NCBI GenBank assembly: GCA_009377575.1
Contig: WHTU01000003.1
Location: 78,211 to 142,210, forward strand
DNA length: 64,000 nucleotides
Origin: Nitrososphaeraceae archaeon
Lineage (GTDB): Archaea > Thermoproteota > Nitrososphaeria > Nitrososphaerales > Nitrososphaeraceae
Direction of reading: 5' to 3'
In this document: positions 63,140 to 64,000 of the stretch, piece by piece
Layout of the letters: each line of letters begins with the position of its first letter
Position numbering within the stretch: position 1 is the first letter of the stretch
Notes under the pieces: model-generated
What the model was told of the DNA's origin: nothing
Databases searched by the model: none
What the model saw: only the letters and a program-made list of their open reading frames with translations
Made by a program: the position numbers and the translations under genes

Positions 63140-63616
63140 TTGGACACAGCAATAATTGTTGGTGTGATGATAGGTTCTGCCGTAGCAATAGCACTGGTTT
63201 TTGGAAAAACAGTACTAAGTGTAGCATGGACAGGAAACGATACAAAAAGGCTCACAGCAGTGCAAAACGGAAATAAGAACAAAATTGTGCAAGAGCACTT
63301 ACAAGAAAAGAATGATATCTCAAGAACGAAAGGCTTCTCAAAATTAAGTAAGGACAATGACAATCGAAGATCTTCCTATGCCAAAAAGTCAAAAGGTTTT
63401 GACTCTTTGCTAAACAAGGAAGTTTCCACGTGTGATAATGTGATAATAGGAAACATCAGTGCGCTACATAACGGGCTAATGTTTATAATTTATGCTCCAC
63501 AGAACATAAAGTATGAGATTCCTATGTACTTTGTACGACAACAAGATCAAAATAGTGTATTGGTGGACATATCTGCCGGAGATCTAGAATACTACAAACC
63601 AAAGATTAGTTTTTGA
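63140..63616 (+). CDS. Membrane-anchored protein with a PRC-barrel-like C-terminal domain
   Basis: The 158-residue protein begins with a TTG-started transmembrane helix (residues 3-24, AIIVGVMIGSAVAIALVFGK), has a polar, lysine-rich linker (residues 35-92), and ends in a beta-rich domain with VIIGNISALHNGLMFIIYAP, KYEIPMYFVRQQDQ and VLVDISAGDLEYYKP. The GxI, YEIP and LDIS-like positions match PRC-barrel or DUF2171-type domains. It lies 155 bp before kdpA on the same strand but likely has its own promoter. Confidence 0.65.
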   Translation: MDTAIIVGVMIGSAVAIALVFGKTVLSVAWTGNDTKRLTAVQNGNKNKIVQEHLQEKNDISRTKGFSKLSKDNDNRRSSYAKKSKGFDSLLNKEVSTCDNVIIGNISALHNGLMFIIYAPQNIKYEIPMYFVRQQDQNSVLVDISAGDLEYYKPKISF

Positions 63617-63770
63617 AAGAATAAAAAGTACACACAAATGCAAAAACCTGTATATTATGATAGTATATATGATAGTCTTTAATGGGTTACTACTATCTGA
63701 TTGCAACACAATATTTATATTACTCATGCCTGATTTGCCTGCTAAAATAGACCGGATAAGCGGTTAAGAG

Positions 63771-64000
63771 ATGACCTATGTGGACACAATAATACAGACT
63801 GCCATTGTCTTGGGAGGGACGTTAAGCCTAGCAGTTCCTTTTGGTTTATACATTGCTAGGATGATATCCTACGAAATTAGACCTCTAGAAAGAACGTTGG
63901 CAATTGTAGAGAATAGATTTTACAGATTAGTTGGAATTAACGCAAATAGACAAATGACATGGAAGGAATACTTGTTTGCGCTATTACTTACTGACGGAAT
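63771..64000 (+). CDS. kdpA: Potassium-transporting ATPase subunit A, N-terminus (cut by the window edge)
   Basis: The visible 76 codons begin MTYVDTIIQTAIVLGG and contain GLYIARMISYEIRPLERTL, VENRFYRLVGIN and QMTWKEYLFALLLTDG, which are the diagnostic opening of KdpA, the potassium-channel-like subunit of the high-affinity KdpFABC pump. The first membrane helix is at residues 8-26. The rest of the gene, and presumably kdpB and kdpC, lie beyond the window. A Kdp system suggests adaptation to low or fluctuating potassium, as in soil. Confidence 0.92.
   Translation, partial: MTYVDTIIQTAIVLGGTLSLAVPFGLYIARMISYEIRPLERTLAIVENRFYRLVGINANRQMTWKEYLFALLLTDG

Overview
The window looks like chromosomal DNA of an ammonia-oxidising archaeon (Nitrososphaeria/Thaumarchaeota), most likely a soil-type Nitrososphaerales lineage of the low-GC, Nitrosocosmicus-like kind. 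The evidence is archaeal/eukaryotic-type information proteins (L44e, S27e, S19e, PDCD5-like, Nep1, aIF1, RNase P subunit 4, thermosome), TRAM and CHRD proteins, a PEFG-CTERM surface protein, many tiny zinc-ribbon proteins, TATA boxes about 25-30 bp before start codons (leaderless transcripts) and frequent TTG/GTG starts. The assignment is inferred from gene content; no rRNA and no convincing tRNA was seen.

Layout. 1-5.1 kb: a partial membrane protein, ribosomal proteins L44e and S27e, then a tight minus-strand cobalamin nucleotide-loop operon (cobD-type decarboxylase, cbiP-like, cbiB, cobS, cobY) behind an inverted repeat that encloses its TATA box. 5.2-12.1 kb: aspartate-semialdehyde dehydrogenase, an Lrp regulator, haem O synthase, Nep1, RNase P subunit 4, S19e, PDCD5-like protein, and an MDR dehydrogenase plus CitE-like lyase pair. 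12.5-26.1 kb: thermosome, IMP dehydrogenase, SMC, an orphan oligopeptide-type ABC ATPase, a PEFG-CTERM protein, class II HMG-CoA reductase and hisG. 26.9-34.4 kb: a Cas4-like nuclease, then the histidine operon hisD-hisC-HAD phosphatase-hisB-hisH-hisA-hisF. hisG is detached and hisI/hisE are not in the window.

34.7-49.2 kb is a looser accessory region. It holds a soluble histidine kinase, a CinA/MoCF-domain gene with no usual start codon, thymidylate kinase, a 1.2-kb gene-free tract with a family of GGTCGTCC hairpins and a GC-rich stacked-hairpin segment, a GNAT-amidohydrolase pair, a VOC protein, a phosphoesterase, a broken integrase and a frameshifted LLM oxidoreductase. 49.9-57.1 kb carries aIF1 and then a loose group that suggests polyphosphate or phosphohistidine chemistry: a CHAD protein, a lysine-rich protein, two SixA-like phosphatases, a possible CYTH-like protein and inorganic pyrophosphatase.

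57.2-64 kb is gene-poor. It contains a decayed ribbon-helix-helix gene, another copy of the hairpin element, a CHRD protein, a TRAM protein, several proteins under 60 residues, a 21-bp tandem repeat, a PRC-barrel-like membrane protein and the start of kdpA at the right edge. Broken genes cluster at 46-58 kb, which is either natural decay in an accessory region or residual assembly indels.
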